Made by a program: the position numbers and the translations under genes | Assembly (NCBI RefSeq): GCF_003129565.1 | Contig: NZ_QETF01000006.1 | Location: 124,001-188,000 of the forward strand | From: Salibaculum griseiflavum | Lineage (GTDB): Bacteria > Pseudomonadota > Alphaproteobacteria > Rhodobacterales > Rhodobacteraceae | Length of the DNA stretch: 64,000 bases | Reading direction: 5' to 3' | Notes under the pieces: model-generated | Told to the model about the DNA's origin: nothing | The model's input: the letters and a program-made list of their open reading frames with translations, nothing else | Databases searched by the model: none | In this document: in pieces, positions 16,699 through 26,635 of the stretch | Numbering within the stretch: position 1 is the first letter of the stretch | Layout of the letters: each line of letters begins with the position of its first letter

Positions 16699-16881
16699 TG
16701 GCACAAACTTGGACAAGGAAGACGGGAAGACATTTCGGGGCACCCAAACGACCCCACCGACACAAAGTCAGGTTTCATACAGGCACCCGCTTTCCTTGAA
16801 CAAAGAGATCCGGCGCGCGAGCGAGCAGACATCCCCCCAGGTGGCGCGCGCAGTCGGACATCCCGGAAACGGGACGAGGGC

Positions 16882-16920
16882 GGCGGATCGGACAGTGGCA
16901 GCAGTCCGATCCGCCGTTTT
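16882..16920 (+). terminator. Strong leader hairpin upstream of mraZ (terminator or attenuator-like)
   Basis: A perfect 12-bp stem, GGCGGATCGGAC with GTCCGATCCGCC, closes a 10-base loop and is followed by GTTTT. The T-run is short, so it could be a weak terminator, an attenuator or an mRNA stabiliser. It ends about 50 bases before the mraZ start. Confidence 0.5.
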
Positions 16921-16970
16921 CGGTTTCAGCCACCTGCGGGGGAGAGGCAGCGAGAGGGGACCGCGGGGCA

Positions 16971-17477
16971 GTGGTTCTGAGTTTCAGAGGCGAATTCAAC
17001 CAGAAGGTTGACAGCAAGGGCCGCATGTCGGTCCCGGCTGATTTTCGCGCTGTGCTCGTTGATGGCGACCCGCGCTGTCCGGAAAACCCCCTGCCGCGCA
17101 TGGTCGTGCTGCACGGACCGCACCTTAAAAACTGTCTTCATGCCTACACGATCGAAGCCATGGCTGAGATCGAGGAGGGCATCCGCAAGCTTCCCCGTGG
17201 CTCGGTCGAGCGCAAGCGCGCCAGCCGCATGATCCTTGGCAAATCCTGGGATACCGAGGTCGACAAGGATGGCCGCATCGTCCTGCCCCAGCGCTTGCGC
17301 CAGCAGATCGGGCTGGAGGGCGAGGCCGTGATGGTCGCCATGGGGGATTATTTCGAGATCTGGAATGCCGCCACCTATGACGAGGTCGAGGCCGCCGAGA
17401 CCGAGGAATGGCTGGATGGTCTGCCCGAGGACTTCGATCCCCTTACCCTGATCGATCCACTCGGTGACGAGGGCTAG
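16971..17477 (+). CDS. mraZ: Transcriptional regulator MraZ
   Basis: A 168-residue protein with two tandem SpoVT/AbrB-like MraZ domains. The first contains NQKVDSKGRMSVPADFR and the second TEVDKDGRIVLPQRLRQ. MraZ assembles into rings, binds direct repeats upstream of its own gene and represses the division cluster in E. coli. The GTG start at 16971 is supported by the conserved FRGEFNQKVD that follows immediately. It is the first gene of the cluster, 3 bases before rsmH. Confidence 0.95.
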   Translation: MVLSFRGEFNQKVDSKGRMSVPADFRAVLVDGDPRCPENPLPRMVVLHGPHLKNCLHAYTIEAMAEIEEGIRKLPRGSVERKRASRMILGKSWDTEVDKDGRIVLPQRLRQQIGLEGEAVMVAMGDYFEIWNAATYDEVEAAETEEWLDGLPEDFDPLTLIDPLGDEG

Positions 17478-17480
17478 ACG

Positions 17481-18458
17481 ATGGGGGCCGCTGCCAACGA
17501 TACCCCGCATATTCCCGTTCTGATCGGGCCGCTGATCGCGGCTTGCGCGCCGATTTCGGGCACCTGGCTGGATGGCACCTTTGGCGCGGGCGGCTATACG
17601 CGGGAACTGCTGGCGGCCGGTGCGGACAGGGTCATCGGTGTGGATCGAGATCCATCGGTTTTCAAAATGGCACAATGGGCCAAGGACGACCCGCGTATTG
17701 AGCTGGTCGAAGGCACATTTTCCGATCTTGATGATTATGGCCGTGATCTGGACGGGATCGTGTTGGACCTTGGTGTCTCCTCGATGCAGCTGGACCAGGC
17801 CGAGCGTGGTTTCTCTTTCATGAAGGACGGGCCGCTGGATATGCGTATGGGGGCTGATGGCCCCAGCGCTGCCGATATCGTCAACACCGCCGACGAACAG
17901 GAGATTGCCGACGTCCTGTTCACCTATGGCGAAGAACGCGCGAGCCGACGGATCGCCAGGAAAATCGTGGCCCATCGCGCTGACGCGCCCATCGAGACAA
18001 CGTTGCAGCTGGCCCGGGTTATCGAGTCCTGCCTGCCGCGCCCGAAGCCGGGGCAAAGCCACCCGGCGACGCGGTCCTTCCAGGCGATCCGCATCGCGGT
18101 GAACGACGAATACGGGCAGTTGGCCGACGGCCTGATGGCCGCTGAACGCGCGCTGAAGCCGGGCGGGCACCTCGCCGTCGTAACTTTCCATTCGGTCGAG
18201 GATCGCATGGTCAAGCGTTTCTTCCAGGAACGCGCCGGAAAACGCGCGAGCGTCAATCGCTATGCCCCTGATATCGAGCAAGAAAAGCCGGCCTTCGAGA
18301 TCGTGACAAAGAAGGCGGTTGGCCCGGACGAGTCCGAACTGGCCGCCAATCCCCGTGCCCGCAGTGCCAAGCTGCGCGTCGCGCGGCGCACCGACGCGCC
18401 CGCCGCGCCGGTCGATCGCGGCAAGCTGGGGATGCCGCAGTTGAAAAGGGACAGGTAA
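17481..18458 (+). CDS. rsmH: 16S rRNA (cytosine-1402-N4)-methyltransferase
   Basis: A 325-residue RsmH (MraW). Motifs include [13 protein letters not shown] near the start, the SAM site [38 protein letters not shown], and [17 protein letters not shown]. It methylates C1402 of 16S rRNA, tuning the ribosomal P site. The TAA overlaps the ftsL ATG by one base. Second gene of the cluster, as is usual. Confidence 0.96.
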   Translation: MGAAANDTPHIPVLIGPLIAACAPISGTWLDGTFGAGGYTRELLAAGADRVIGVDRDPSVFKMAQWAKDDPRIELVEGTFSDLDDYGRDLDGIVLDLGVSSMQLDQAERGFSFMKDGPLDMRMGADGPSAADIVNTADEQEIADVLFTYGEERASRRIARKIVAHRADAPIETTLQLARVIESCLPRPKPGQSHPATRSFQAIRIAVNDEYGQLADGLMAAERALKPGGHLAVVTFHSVEDRMVKRFFQERAGKRASVNRYAPDIEQEKPAFEIVTKKAVGPDESELAANPRARSAKLRVARRTDAPAAPVDRGKLGMPQLKRDR

Positions 18459-18817
18459 TGCGTTCTTTTCTTTATATCTTTTCTGCACTTGCCGTGGTCG
18501 CGCTGGGCTTTTGGGCCTATCGCGAGAATTACACGACGCAAGAAGCCATGCGCGAGGTGCGCGACCTGCATCGCGAGATCGGCACGGCGCATGAACGGCT
18601 GCAGGTGTTGCGTGCCGAATGGGCCTATCTGAACCGTCCCGACCGGCTGCGGGACCTCGCGGAGCTGAATTTCGAGCGGCTGCGCCTGCTGCCGTTGATG
18701 CCGGACGCCTTCGGCAAGGTCGCCCAGATCGCTTATCCGGCGGCGCCACTCTTTCCGATCACCAACCCCATCGAAGTCTCGAGTGACAACGACCCCGCCG
18801 AGGAGGACCAGCCATGA
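18458..18817 (+). CDS. ftsL: Cell division protein FtsL
   Basis: A 119-residue bitopic protein: a short N terminus, one membrane helix (about residues 4-21) and a periplasmic coiled-coil-like region (EVRDLHREIGTAHERLQVLRAEWAYLNRPDRL). The ending with LAELNFERLRLLPLMP is typical of alphaproteobacterial FtsL. It works with FtsB and FtsQ to activate FtsWI septal synthesis. It overlaps ftsI by ATGA. The assignment leans on size, topology and position. Confidence 0.88.
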   Translation: MRSFLYIFSALAVVALGFWAYRENYTTQEAMREVRDLHREIGTAHERLQVLRAEWAYLNRPDRLRDLAELNFERLRLLPLMPDAFGKVAQIAYPAAPLFPITNPIEVSSDNDPAEEDQP

Positions 18818-20595
18818 TCCGCACGCCGCTGCGCCCGCTGGCACGTATCCTCAAGGCCCGCGACCAGGGCGAGAATCCGGACCGGATCGAAGCCGAGAAC
18901 CGCCGTCTGCGGCATGAGCAGATGCAGGACCGCGCCCGTCAGCGCGCCGAGGGGCGCTTGCTGGTGCTGGCGGGGATGTTTTTCCTCGCCTTCTGCACGA
19001 TCGGACTGCGTATGGGCGTGCTGGCCGGCACCGTGCCCGAGGAACCCACCGCCCAGGCGAGGGGCAATCCGATCATCGGCCAGCGCGCCGATATCCTGGA
19101 CCGAAACGGGCGCATCCTGGCCACCAACCTGCAGACCCATAGCCTCTATGCCCAGCCGCCCCAGATGGTGGATCCCGAAAAGGCTGCGACCGAACTCGCC
19201 GCGATCTTCCCGGAACTGGATGCCGAAGAACTGCTGGAGGACTTCACCGGCGAGCGCCGCTTCCTTTGGATTCGCCGCGAGATCAGCCCCGAACAGATGC
19301 AGGCGGTGCATGATATCGGCGATCCGGGCCTGCTCTTCGGCCCGCGCGAGATGCGGCTTTATCCCAATGGGGCACTGGCCGCGCATATCCTTGGCGGCGC
19401 TTCCTACGGGCGCGAGGGCGTCAGCAGCGCCGAGGTGATCGGCGTGGCCGGGGTCGAGAAATTCTTCGATGACCAGTTGCGCGACCCGGCCAACGAGGGC
19501 GCGCCGCTACACCTTTCCCTGGACCTGACGGTTCAGGCGGCCTCGGAACGGGTGTTGCAGGGCGGCATGATGCTGATGAATGCCAAGGGCGCCAGCAGCG
19601 TGTTGATGGACGTTCATACGGGCGAGGTCATCTCGATGTTGTCGCTGCCCGATTTCGACCCCAATGACCGGCCGCGCGTGCTGACCGAGGGCGACCAGGG
19701 CGACAGCCCGCTGTTCAACCGCGCGGTGCAGGGCGTCTATGAGCTGGGCTCGGTCTTCAAGATCTTCACCGTGGCGCAGGCGATGGAGCTTGGCCTCGTC
19801 AATCCCGATACGGTGATCGACACCAGCGGGCCGCTGACCTGGGGCCGGTTCCGCATCCGCGATTTCCGCGACTACGGCGACGAATTGAGTGTCAGCGAGG
19901 TGATCGTCAAATCCTCCAATATCGGCACGGCGCGTATCGCCCAGACGATCGGCGCGGAACGTCAGCGCGATTTCCTCGGGCAGCTGGGATTCCTCGAACC
20001 GACCCCGGCGGAGATGGTCGAGGCCCCCACGGGTGTGCCGCTTCTGCCGCCCAACTGGTCCGAAATATCGACGATGACGATTTCCTATGGCCACGGGCTG
20101 TCCTCGTCTCCGCTGCACCTGGCGGCGGGCTATGCCAGCCTGCTCAATGGTGGAACGCGGGTAGAGCCGACCCTGCTGCGCCGGGACCGGCCGCAGCGCG
20201 GCCCGCGCGTGGTCAGCGAAGAGGTCTCCGCCGCCGCCCGTCTGATGCTGCGCCAGGTCGTGTCCGAGGGCACCGCGTCCTTCGGCGATGTCGAGGGTTA
20301 CGCGGTGGGCGGCAAGACCGGCACCGCCGACAAGCCGCGCCCCACAGGTGGCTACTACGAGGACAAGACAATCGCGACCTTCGCCAGCGTCTTTCCCGCC
20401 GATGATCCGGAATATGTGCTGATCGTCACGCTGGACGAGCCACAGATCGAGGCGCTGGGCGAAACCCGCCGCACCGCTGGCTGGACCGCCGTGCCGGTCG
20501 CCGCCGAGATGATCCGCCGCGTCGCGCCGCTTCTGGACATGCGGCCGGACGTTGAAACCCTGACCCCGGTGGGTGTAACACTCACCTCGAACTGA
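18814..20595 (+). CDS. ftsI: Septal peptidoglycan transpeptidase FtsI (penicillin-binding protein 3)
   Basis: A 593-residue class B PBP. One membrane helix lies near residues 47-70, followed by a dimerisation domain (RADILDRNGRILATNLQ). The transpeptidase domain has all three active-site motifs: SVFK (serine nucleophile, in YELGSVFKIFT), SSN (in VKSSNIGTA) and KTGT (in VGGKTGTADKP). It cross-links septal peptidoglycan with FtsW. It overlaps ftsL and is followed by murE after 15 bases. Confidence 0.96.
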   Translation: MIRTPLRPLARILKARDQGENPDRIEAENRRLRHEQMQDRARQRAEGRLLVLAGMFFLAFCTIGLRMGVLAGTVPEEPTAQARGNPIIGQRADILDRNGRILATNLQTHSLYAQPPQMVDPEKAATELAAIFPELDAEELLEDFTGERRFLWIRREISPEQMQAVHDIGDPGLLFGPREMRLYPNGALAAHILGGASYGREGVSSAEVIGVAGVEKFFDDQLRDPANEGAPLHLSLDLTVQAASERVLQGGMMLMNAKGASSVLMDVHTGEVISMLSLPDFDPNDRPRVLTEGDQGDSPLFNRAVQGVYELGSVFKIFTVAQAMELGLVNPDTVIDTSGPLTWGRFRIRDFRDYGDELSVSEVIVKSSNIGTARIAQTIGAERQRDFLGQLGFLEPTPAEMVEAPTGVPLLPPNWSEISTMTISYGHGLSSSPLHLAAGYASLLNGGTRVEPTLLRRDRPQRGPRVVSEEVSAAARLMLRQVVSEGTASFGDVEGYAVGGKTGTADKPRPTGGYYEDKTIATFASVFPADDPEYVLIVTLDEPQIEALGETRRTAGWTAVPVAAEMIRRVAPLLDMRPDVETLTPVGVTLTSN

Positions 20596-20610
20596 GGCGG
20601 GGGCGAGCGC

Positions 20611-22101
20611 ATGGGCAGCACGGGCCAGAAAACCATGAACCTGACGGCCCTGGGCCTGACCGCGCGCGGCGGGGCCGAGGCCGTCGTGACAGGCCTGGCC
20701 GTCGACAGCCGCGAGGTGACCGATGGCACGCTGTTCTTCGCCTTGCCGGGCAACCGCGTGCATGGCGGCGAATTCATTCAATACGCCCTGCGGATGGGGG
20801 CAACGGCGGTTCTGACCGATGCCGAGGGCGAGCGGATCGCCGCCGATGAATTGGCTGGCTCCAAAGCCGCGCTGATCATCAGTGAGGACCCCCGGCAGGC
20901 CTTGGCGCAAACCGCCTCGCTCTGGTTCGGGGCCCATCCGGAAACCGTGGTCGCGGTCACCGGCACCAACGGCAAGACCTCGATCAGCAGTTTTTGCCGC
21001 CAGATCTGGATCGAGATGGACCTCCCCGCTGTCAACCTCGGCACCACGGGCGTCGAAGGGGCCTGGACCCATCCGCTCCGCCATACCACGCCCGAACCGA
21101 TCACCCTGCACCGCGTTCTGGCCGAGGCGCGCGCCAACGGCATCACCCATGTGGCGATGGAGGCGTCCAGCCACGGGCTGGACCAGCGGCGGTTGGACGG
21201 CATCCTGCTGTCCGCGGCGGGATTTTCGAATTTCACCCAGGATCACCTGGATTACCATGAAACTTTCGAGGCTTATTTCGAGGCCAAGATGGGCCTGTTC
21301 ACCCGTGTCCTGCCCGATGATGGGGTGGCGGTGATCAACCTTGACGACCCCAAGCTGCGCGAGGCCGCGCAGGTGGCCGAGCATCGCGGCCAAGAGGTCA
21401 TCGGTGTTGGCCGCCACGAGGATGCGCGGCTGCGTCTTCTCGGCCAGCGCTTCGATGCCACGGGGCAGGAGCTGCGCTTCGACTGGCAGGGCCGCAGCCA
21501 CATGGCGCGGTTGTCGCTGATCGGCGGTTTTCAGGCTGAAAACGTTCTGCTGGCGGCGGGTTTGTGCATCGCCGCCGGGGCCGATGCGGACGAGGTGTTC
21601 CAGACCCTGCCGCATCTGCGCACGGTGCGTGGCCGGATGCAGCTGGCCGCGACGCGCGAGAATGGCGCCAGTGTCTTCGTGGATTATGCCCATACGCCCG
21701 ATGCGGTGGCCACCGCGCTTCAGGCCATGCGCCCGCATGTGATGGGCCGCCTCGTGGCCATCATCGGCGCCGGCGGCGACCGCGACCCGGGCAAGCGCCC
21801 GTTGATGGGGCAGGCAGCGGCAGAGAACGCGGACCTTGTTTTCGTGACCGATGACAACCCCCGCAGCGAGGATCCCGCGGTGATCCGGGCCGCGGTGATG
21901 CAGGGCTGTCCCGAGGCGATCGAGGTCGGTGACCGGGCCGAAGCGATCCTGCGCGGGGTCGATGCGCTGGGCCCGGGCGACGCGCTGCTGATTTGTGGCA
22001 AGGGGCACGAGACCGGCCAGATCGTGGGCGATGATGTGCTGCCCTTCGACGATGCCGAACAGGCCAGTGTCGCGGTGGCTGCGCTGGATGGGCGGCTCTG
22101 A
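20611..22101 (+). CDS. murE: UDP-MurNAc-L-Ala-D-Glu:meso-diaminopimelate ligase
   Basis: A 496-residue Mur ligase. The ATP site is GTNGKTSISSFCRQ (about residues 114-127). The motif DNPRSEDP, whose Arg reads meso-diaminopimelate, shows that the peptidoglycan is of the DAP type. It adds the third stem-peptide residue. A second possible start (MNLTALGL) lies 8 codons in; the first is kept because GGGGGCGA sits at the right distance. The stop overlaps the murF ATG by one base. Confidence 0.96.
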   Translation: MGSTGQKTMNLTALGLTARGGAEAVVTGLAVDSREVTDGTLFFALPGNRVHGGEFIQYALRMGATAVLTDAEGERIAADELAGSKAALIISEDPRQALAQTASLWFGAHPETVVAVTGTNGKTSISSFCRQIWIEMDLPAVNLGTTGVEGAWTHPLRHTTPEPITLHRVLAEARANGITHVAMEASSHGLDQRRLDGILLSAAGFSNFTQDHLDYHETFEAYFEAKMGLFTRVLPDDGVAVINLDDPKLREAAQVAEHRGQEVIGVGRHEDARLRLLGQRFDATGQELRFDWQGRSHMARLSLIGGFQAENVLLAAGLCIAAGADADEVFQTLPHLRTVRGRMQLAATRENGASVFVDYAHTPDAVATALQAMRPHVMGRLVAIIGAGGDRDPGKRPLMGQAAAENADLVFVTDDNPRSEDPAVIRAAVMQGCPEAIEVGDRAEAILRGVDALGPGDALLICGKGHETGQIVGDDVLPFDDAEQASVAVAALDGRL

Positions 22102-23534
22102 TGTCGCTCTGGACCGCAGGCGAGGCCGCAACGGCCACGGGGGGCGACGCCTCTGCCGATTTCACCGCCACCGGCGTCAGCATCGACACGCGGACCTTGC
22201 AGCCCGGTGACCTGTTCGTCGCGCTGAAGGCCGAGCGGGACGGGCACGATTTCGTGGCCAAGGCCTTCGAGGCCGGGGCTGCCGCGGCCCTTGTAACCCA
22301 TCGCCCTGACGATGTGCCCGCCACGGCGCCACTCGTGATCGTGCCCGATGTGTTGCAGGCGCTTGAGGCGCTGGGCCGCGCGGCCCGCGCCCGGACCCGG
22401 GCCCGCGTTCTGGGCATCACCGGATCGGTGGGCAAGACCAGCGCCAAGGAAATGGCCCGAACGGTGCTGTCTGCGCAGGGCCGCACCCATGCCGCCGAGG
22501 CCAGCTACAACAACCACTGGGGCGTCCCGCTCACGCTAGCCCGGATGCCCGCCGATGCCGAATTCGCGGTGATCGAGATCGGCATGAACGCCCCGGGCGA
22601 GATCGAGCCGCTGGCAAAAATGGCCCGCCCGCATGTCGGCCTGATTACCACCATCGCCGCCGCCCACCTGGAGGCCTTCGGCAGCCTCGAAGGCATCGCG
22701 ACGGAGAAGGCCTCGATCTTCGAAGGGCTGGAAGAGGGCGGCACGGCGATTTTCGACGGCGACCTTCCGGTCTCGCAGTTGCAGCGGATCGAAGGGCCGG
22801 CCGGGACGGCCGGCGGACCCGTCCTGCGGTTCGGAACGGATGCGAGCTGCCATTTCCGCTTGCGTGACGTGCGCCTGGCCGAAGGGCGCACGATTGCCCA
22901 GGCCGATACGCCCGCCGGGCCGTTGACCTACAAGCTGGATACGGCGGGACGGCATTTTGCCATGAACAGCCTTGGCGTCCTCGCCGCCGTTGAGGCCTTG
23001 GGTGGTGACCTGGTGCGTGCGGCGATGGACCTGTCCCGCTGGGAACCACCGGCCGGGCGCGGCACGTTGGAAACGGTGGTCCTCGATCCGGCCAACCGCG
23101 GCGAGGCGCTGTCGCTTCTCGATGATGCGTTCAACGCCAATCCCGCCTCGCTTGCCGCCGCGCTGGAGGTTCTGGCCTCTTACACGCCCACCGATGGGGT
23201 GGGGCGCACCGTCAAGGGCCGTCGGGTGGCGATCCTTGGGGACATGCTGGAACTGGGAAGCGACGAAATGGACCTGCATGCGGCGGTGGCCGACGATCCG
23301 TTCATGGCGGATATTCATCTTGTCCATTGCGCCGGACCCCGGATGCGGGCGCTCTACGATGCCCTGCCCGATGAAAAACGCGGGCAGTGGGCCGAAACGG
23401 CGGATGATCTGACCGCCAACCCCAGCCGGCTGGTCGATGCCGGCGATGTCGTGCTGGTCAAGGGCTCCAAGGGGTCGCTCGTCTCTCGCGTCGTTGACGC
23501 CATACGCAAACTGGGGCATCGGGACGCCCTGTAA
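22101..23534 (+). CDS. murF: UDP-MurNAc-tripeptide:D-Ala-D-Ala ligase
   Basis: A 477-residue Mur ligase adding D-Ala-D-Ala to the UDP-MurNAc-tripeptide. Visible are the N-terminal GVSIDTRTLQPGDLFVAL, the ATP site GITGSVGKTSAKEM, YNNHWGVPLTLARMP, and DDAFNANPASLAAALEVL in the C-terminal part. It is coupled to murE through a one-base overlap and is 27 bases ahead of mraY. Confidence 0.96.
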   Translation: MSLWTAGEAATATGGDASADFTATGVSIDTRTLQPGDLFVALKAERDGHDFVAKAFEAGAAAALVTHRPDDVPATAPLVIVPDVLQALEALGRAARARTRARVLGITGSVGKTSAKEMARTVLSAQGRTHAAEASYNNHWGVPLTLARMPADAEFAVIEIGMNAPGEIEPLAKMARPHVGLITTIAAAHLEAFGSLEGIATEKASIFEGLEEGGTAIFDGDLPVSQLQRIEGPAGTAGGPVLRFGTDASCHFRLRDVRLAEGRTIAQADTPAGPLTYKLDTAGRHFAMNSLGVLAAVEALGGDLVRAAMDLSRWEPPAGRGTLETVVLDPANRGEALSLLDDAFNANPASLAAALEVLASYTPTDGVGRTVKGRRVAILGDMLELGSDEMDLHAAVADDPFMADIHLVHCAGPRMRALYDALPDEKRGQWAETADDLTANPSRLVDAGDVVLVKGSKGSLVSRVVDAIRKLGHRDAL

Positions 23535-23561
23535 CGCCTGCAAGAGCAGAGGAACGCGCAC

Positions 23562-24644
23562 ATGTTGTATTGGTTGACCGCCCTGTCCGATGGAGGGGAT
23601 TTCTATAACCTCTTCCGCTACATCACCTTCCGGGCGGGGGGCGCGTTCTTCACGGCTCTGATCTTCGGCTTCGTTTTCGGCAAACCGCTGATCAACGTGC
23701 TGCGCAAGCGGCAGGGAAAGGGCCAGCCCATTCGCGACGATGGCCCCGAGGGCCATGTGGCAAAGGCGGGCACGCCCACCATGGGCGGGCTGCTGATCGT
23801 GGGCGCGCTGCTGACGGCCACGCTGCTTTGGGCGCGGCTGGACAATCCCTTCGTCTGGATGGTGCTGTTCGTGACCATGGCCTATGGCGCGATCGGCTTT
23901 GCCGACGATTACGCCAAGGTCAGCAAGCAGAACACGGCCGGGGTGCCGGGCAAGGTGCGGCTGCTGCTGGGTTTCCTGATCGCCGGGATCGCGGGCTGGT
24001 GGGCGGCGCAATACCACCCGGCCGAACTGACCAACCAACTGGCGTTGCCCTTCTTCAAGGACCTGCTGGTCAATCTGGGCGTGCTGTTCATCCCCTTCGC
24101 GATCATCGTCATCGTCGGGGCAGCCAATGCGGTGAACCTGACCGACGGGCTGGACGGGCTGGCGGTCATGCCGGTGATGATCGCCGCGGGCACCTTCGGG
24201 ATCATCGCCTATGCGGTGGGCCGCACCGACTTTACCGAATATCTTGACGTCCATTACGTGCCCGATACCGGGGAATTGCTGATCTTCACGGCCGGGCTGA
24301 TCGGCGGCGGGCTGGGCTTTCTGTGGTATAACGCGCCGCCGGCCGCCGTTTTCATGGGCGATACCGGGTCGCTGGCCCTGGGCGGCGCGCTGGGCGCCAT
24401 CGCCGTGGCCACCAAGCACGAGATCGTGCTGGCCATCGTCGGCGGGCTTTTCGTGCTGGAGGCGCTGAGCGTCATCATCCAGGTGGTCTATTTCAAGCGC
24501 ACCGGCAAACGCGTCTTCCTCATGGCACCGATCCACCACCATTACGAAAAGAAAGGCTGGGCCGAGCCGCAGATCGTCATCCGATTCTGGATCATCTCGC
24601 TGATCCTCGCCTTGATTGGCCTCGCGACGCTGAAGGTGCGGTGA
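23562..24644 (+). CDS. mraY: Phospho-MurNAc-pentapeptide translocase
   Basis: A 360-residue membrane enzyme with about ten helices, making lipid I from undecaprenyl phosphate. Diagnostic motifs are FADDYAKV (Asp pair), [22 protein letters not shown], and [15 protein letters not shown] near the end. After its stop there are 196 bases before murD, holding no gene that can be supported. Confidence 0.97.
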   Translation: MLYWLTALSDGGDFYNLFRYITFRAGGAFFTALIFGFVFGKPLINVLRKRQGKGQPIRDDGPEGHVAKAGTPTMGGLLIVGALLTATLLWARLDNPFVWMVLFVTMAYGAIGFADDYAKVSKQNTAGVPGKVRLLLGFLIAGIAGWWAAQYHPAELTNQLALPFFKDLLVNLGVLFIPFAIIVIVGAANAVNLTDGLDGLAVMPVMIAAGTFGIIAYAVGRTDFTEYLDVHYVPDTGELLIFTAGLIGGGLGFLWYNAPPAAVFMGDTGSLALGGALGAIAVATKHEIVLAIVGGLFVLEALSVIIQVVYFKRTGKRVFLMAPIHHHYEKKGWAEPQIVIRFWIISLILALIGLATLKVR

Positions 24645-24840
24645 TCGGTCAACCCGGCTGGTTTGACCGGGTGCGGGAAAGCGACCGGCAAAGCCGATTG
24701 CGGCCTCACACCCCCGTCAGTCCGGGCGCTGGCCCTGCGGCGCCAACGCGTGTGCCGCGCGTCCAACCCATCTTGCCAGTCGACTGCGCTTTGGGCAGGT
24801 TGGCGGCCATGTCCGAAACGGGTCGAGGGGGCCATTTACC

Positions 24841-26238
24841 ATGATTCCAGTGCGCGGTGTCGCGGGCCAGAGGATTGCCGTTCTGGGGCTGGGCCGGTCG
24901 GGCCGGGCGGCGGTGATCGCCTTGCAGGCCGGCGGGGCCGAGGTGGTGGCCTGGGATGATGGCCCCGAGGCCGAGAACCGCGCCGCCGAGCTGGGCGTCG
25001 CCCTGCGCGATCTGACGAAACCGGGCGCCTATGAGGGGGTGGCGATGCTGATAACCTCGCCCGGTATTCCGCATCTTTACCCGGCGCCGCATCCGGCCAT
25101 TGCGCGGGCCTGGGACGAGGGCTGCCCGGTGGACAACGATATCGGGCTGTTCTTCCGGTCGCTTGCGGGCGGTGAATGGGATGAGTTCGACCAGCCGCCG
25201 CGCGTCGTCGCCGTGACTGGCTCGAACGGAAAATCCACGACCAGCGCGCTGATCCACCACATCCTCGATCATGCCGGGCGGCCCTGCCAACTGGCGGGCA
25301 ATATCGGGCGCGGGGTGCTGGATATCGAGCCGCCCCATGATGGCGAGGTGATCGTGCTGGAGCTGAGCAGCTACCAGACCGACCTTGCCCGCGCCCTGAC
25401 ACCGGACGTGGCGGTCTTCACCAACCTGACCCCCGATCACCTGGACCGCCACGGCGGGCCGGGGGGCTACTTCGCGGCCAAGCGTCGGCTCTTTGCCGAG
25501 GGCGGGCCGGATCGCGCGGTGGTCGGTGTTGATGAACCCGAAGGACGCTACATGGCCAACCAGCTGGCAACCGGGCCGGCGGATGACCGGGTGATCCGGG
25601 TGTCCACCGGCAAACTGACCGGCGAGGGCTGGTTCGTCTTCGCGCGCAAGGGGTTCCTCGCGGAATGGCGCAAGGGGCGGCAGGTGGCCTCGATCGACCT
25701 GCGTGCCATTCCCGGCCTTCCGGGGCAGCACAATCACCAGAACGCCTGCGCCGCCTATGCGGCCTGCCGGACGCTGGGTCTGGCCCCGCGCCTGATCGAA
25801 CAGGCGCTGCATTCCTTTGCCGGGTTGCCCCATCGCAGCCAGCTGATCGCCGAGATCGGTGGCGTGCGTTACGTCAATGACAGCAAGGCGACCAACGTGG
25901 ACAGCGCGGCCAAGGCGCTGGCGGCCTTCGACAGGATTCGCTGGATCTGCGGCGGGCTGGAAAAGGATGGCGGGCTGGGGGCGCTGCTGCCGGCCACCGG
26001 ATCGGTGGTCAAGGCCTATGTGATCGGGCGCGAGGCGGCGGATTTCGCCATGCAGCTGAAGGGCGTGGAGGTCGAGGTCTGTACCGAGATGGGCACCGCC
26101 GTGGCCCGCGCGGCCGAAGAGGCCCAGCCGGGAGAGACCGTCTTGCTGGCGCCGGCGGCCGCCTCTTTCGACCAGTATGACAGTTTCGAAAAGCGCGGCG
26201 AGGATTTCGCCGCGCAGGTCGCCAAGCTGGAGGCGTAG
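24841..26238 (+). CDS. murD: UDP-MurNAc-L-alanine:D-glutamate ligase
   Basis: A 465-residue Mur ligase adding D-Glu to UDP-MurNAc-L-Ala. The N-terminal UDP site has [14 protein letters not shown]; the ATP site is [16 protein letters not shown]; later come [22 protein letters not shown] and YVNDSKATN. It is somewhat set off from mraY, with a new start region, and is followed by two genes on the opposite strand. Confidence 0.96.
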   Translation: MIPVRGVAGQRIAVLGLGRSGRAAVIALQAGGAEVVAWDDGPEAENRAAELGVALRDLTKPGAYEGVAMLITSPGIPHLYPAPHPAIARAWDEGCPVDNDIGLFFRSLAGGEWDEFDQPPRVVAVTGSNGKSTTSALIHHILDHAGRPCQLAGNIGRGVLDIEPPHDGEVIVLELSSYQTDLARALTPDVAVFTNLTPDHLDRHGGPGGYFAAKRRLFAEGGPDRAVVGVDEPEGRYMANQLATGPADDRVIRVSTGKLTGEGWFVFARKGFLAEWRKGRQVASIDLRAIPGLPGQHNHQNACAAYAACRTLGLAPRLIEQALHSFAGLPHRSQLIAEIGGVRYVNDSKATNVDSAAKALAAFDRIRWICGGLEKDGGLGALLPATGSVVKAYVIGREAADFAMQLKGVEVEVCTEMGTAVARAAEEAQPGETVLLAPAAASFDQYDSFEKRGEDFAAQVAKLEA

Positions 26239-26239
26239 G

Positions 26240-26515
26240 TCAGCTGCCCGTGACGATGGTGGCGGGACAGCCGGGCCGGGCGTTGGTCAGGCCCAGACGT
26301 TCGCCATTCACGACGATCTGCCAGCGGGTCTCGCCCCCCGAGGCAAGCACCTTGGAATAGCTGCAGCCATTCGCGGCGACCAGCCATTCCAGCCCACCCG
26401 TGACCACGACCTGCCCGCCCGAGGCAGAGGCATAACGCACGGGGCTATCGGCCATGGCCATTGTGGCGGAAAGGCCGAGCGCGGCCAGGGCTGTGACGAC
26501 GAAATTCGGTTTCAT
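26240..26515 (-). CDS. Small secreted protein of unknown function
   Basis: A 91-residue protein with a clear signal peptide (MKPNFVVTALAALGLSATMA, cleavage near MAD). The remaining 68 residues contain two Cys (NGCSYSKV and RPGCPATIV) that could form a disulfide. No family is recognised. It ends 1 base after the murD stop on the opposite strand, so the two genes converge tail to tail. Confidence 0.65.
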   Translation of the reverse strand: MKPNFVVTALAALGLSATMAMADSPVRYASASGGQVVVTGGLEWLVAANGCSYSKVLASGGETRWQIVVNGERLGLTNARPGCPATIVTGS

Positions 26516-26635
26516 GACGGCTCCTCAATGCGGCTATGAGATAGGACTCAGCCTGTTCAACCTCCGCGGCAGGAGAAAGGCGCAAATGTGGCAAACATGG
26601 GCGCATGGGCGACAATCCGCGACGAATGCGCAGGA

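Larger units (their letters stand above)
16393..16970 (+). promoter_or_regulatory. Leader/promoter region of the division and cell-wall cluster (no gene)
   Basis: This 578-base stretch has no convincing gene and is more AT-rich than its surroundings between about 16440 and 16720. It holds two sets of MraZ-box-like repeats (16398-16412 and 16665-16698) and a strong hairpin (16882-16915). RNase P RNA hallmarks were looked for and not found. The main promoter of the cluster is expected here, but no -10/-35 pair stands out. Confidence 0.6.

Noticed and set aside
16393-16970. RNase P RNA or another large structured RNA in the mraZ leader
   Set aside because: The conserved RNase P strings (for example GAGGAAAGTC and ACAGAA in place) are absent; only one strong hairpin is seen.
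19507-22131. Very long minus-strand frame opposite ftsI and murE (and similar ones opposite murF/mraY, ftsZ, gatB and btuB)
   Set aside because: The opposite strand encodes clear, motif-rich proteins; the antisense frames have low-complexity His/Arg/Gly-rich translations that follow from GC codon bias.
24641-24844. 67-codon frame between mraY and murD on the plus strand
   Set aside because: Starts with a GTG over the mraY stop, has an Arg/Pro/Ala-rich composition typical of chance frames in GC-rich DNA, and no family resemblance.
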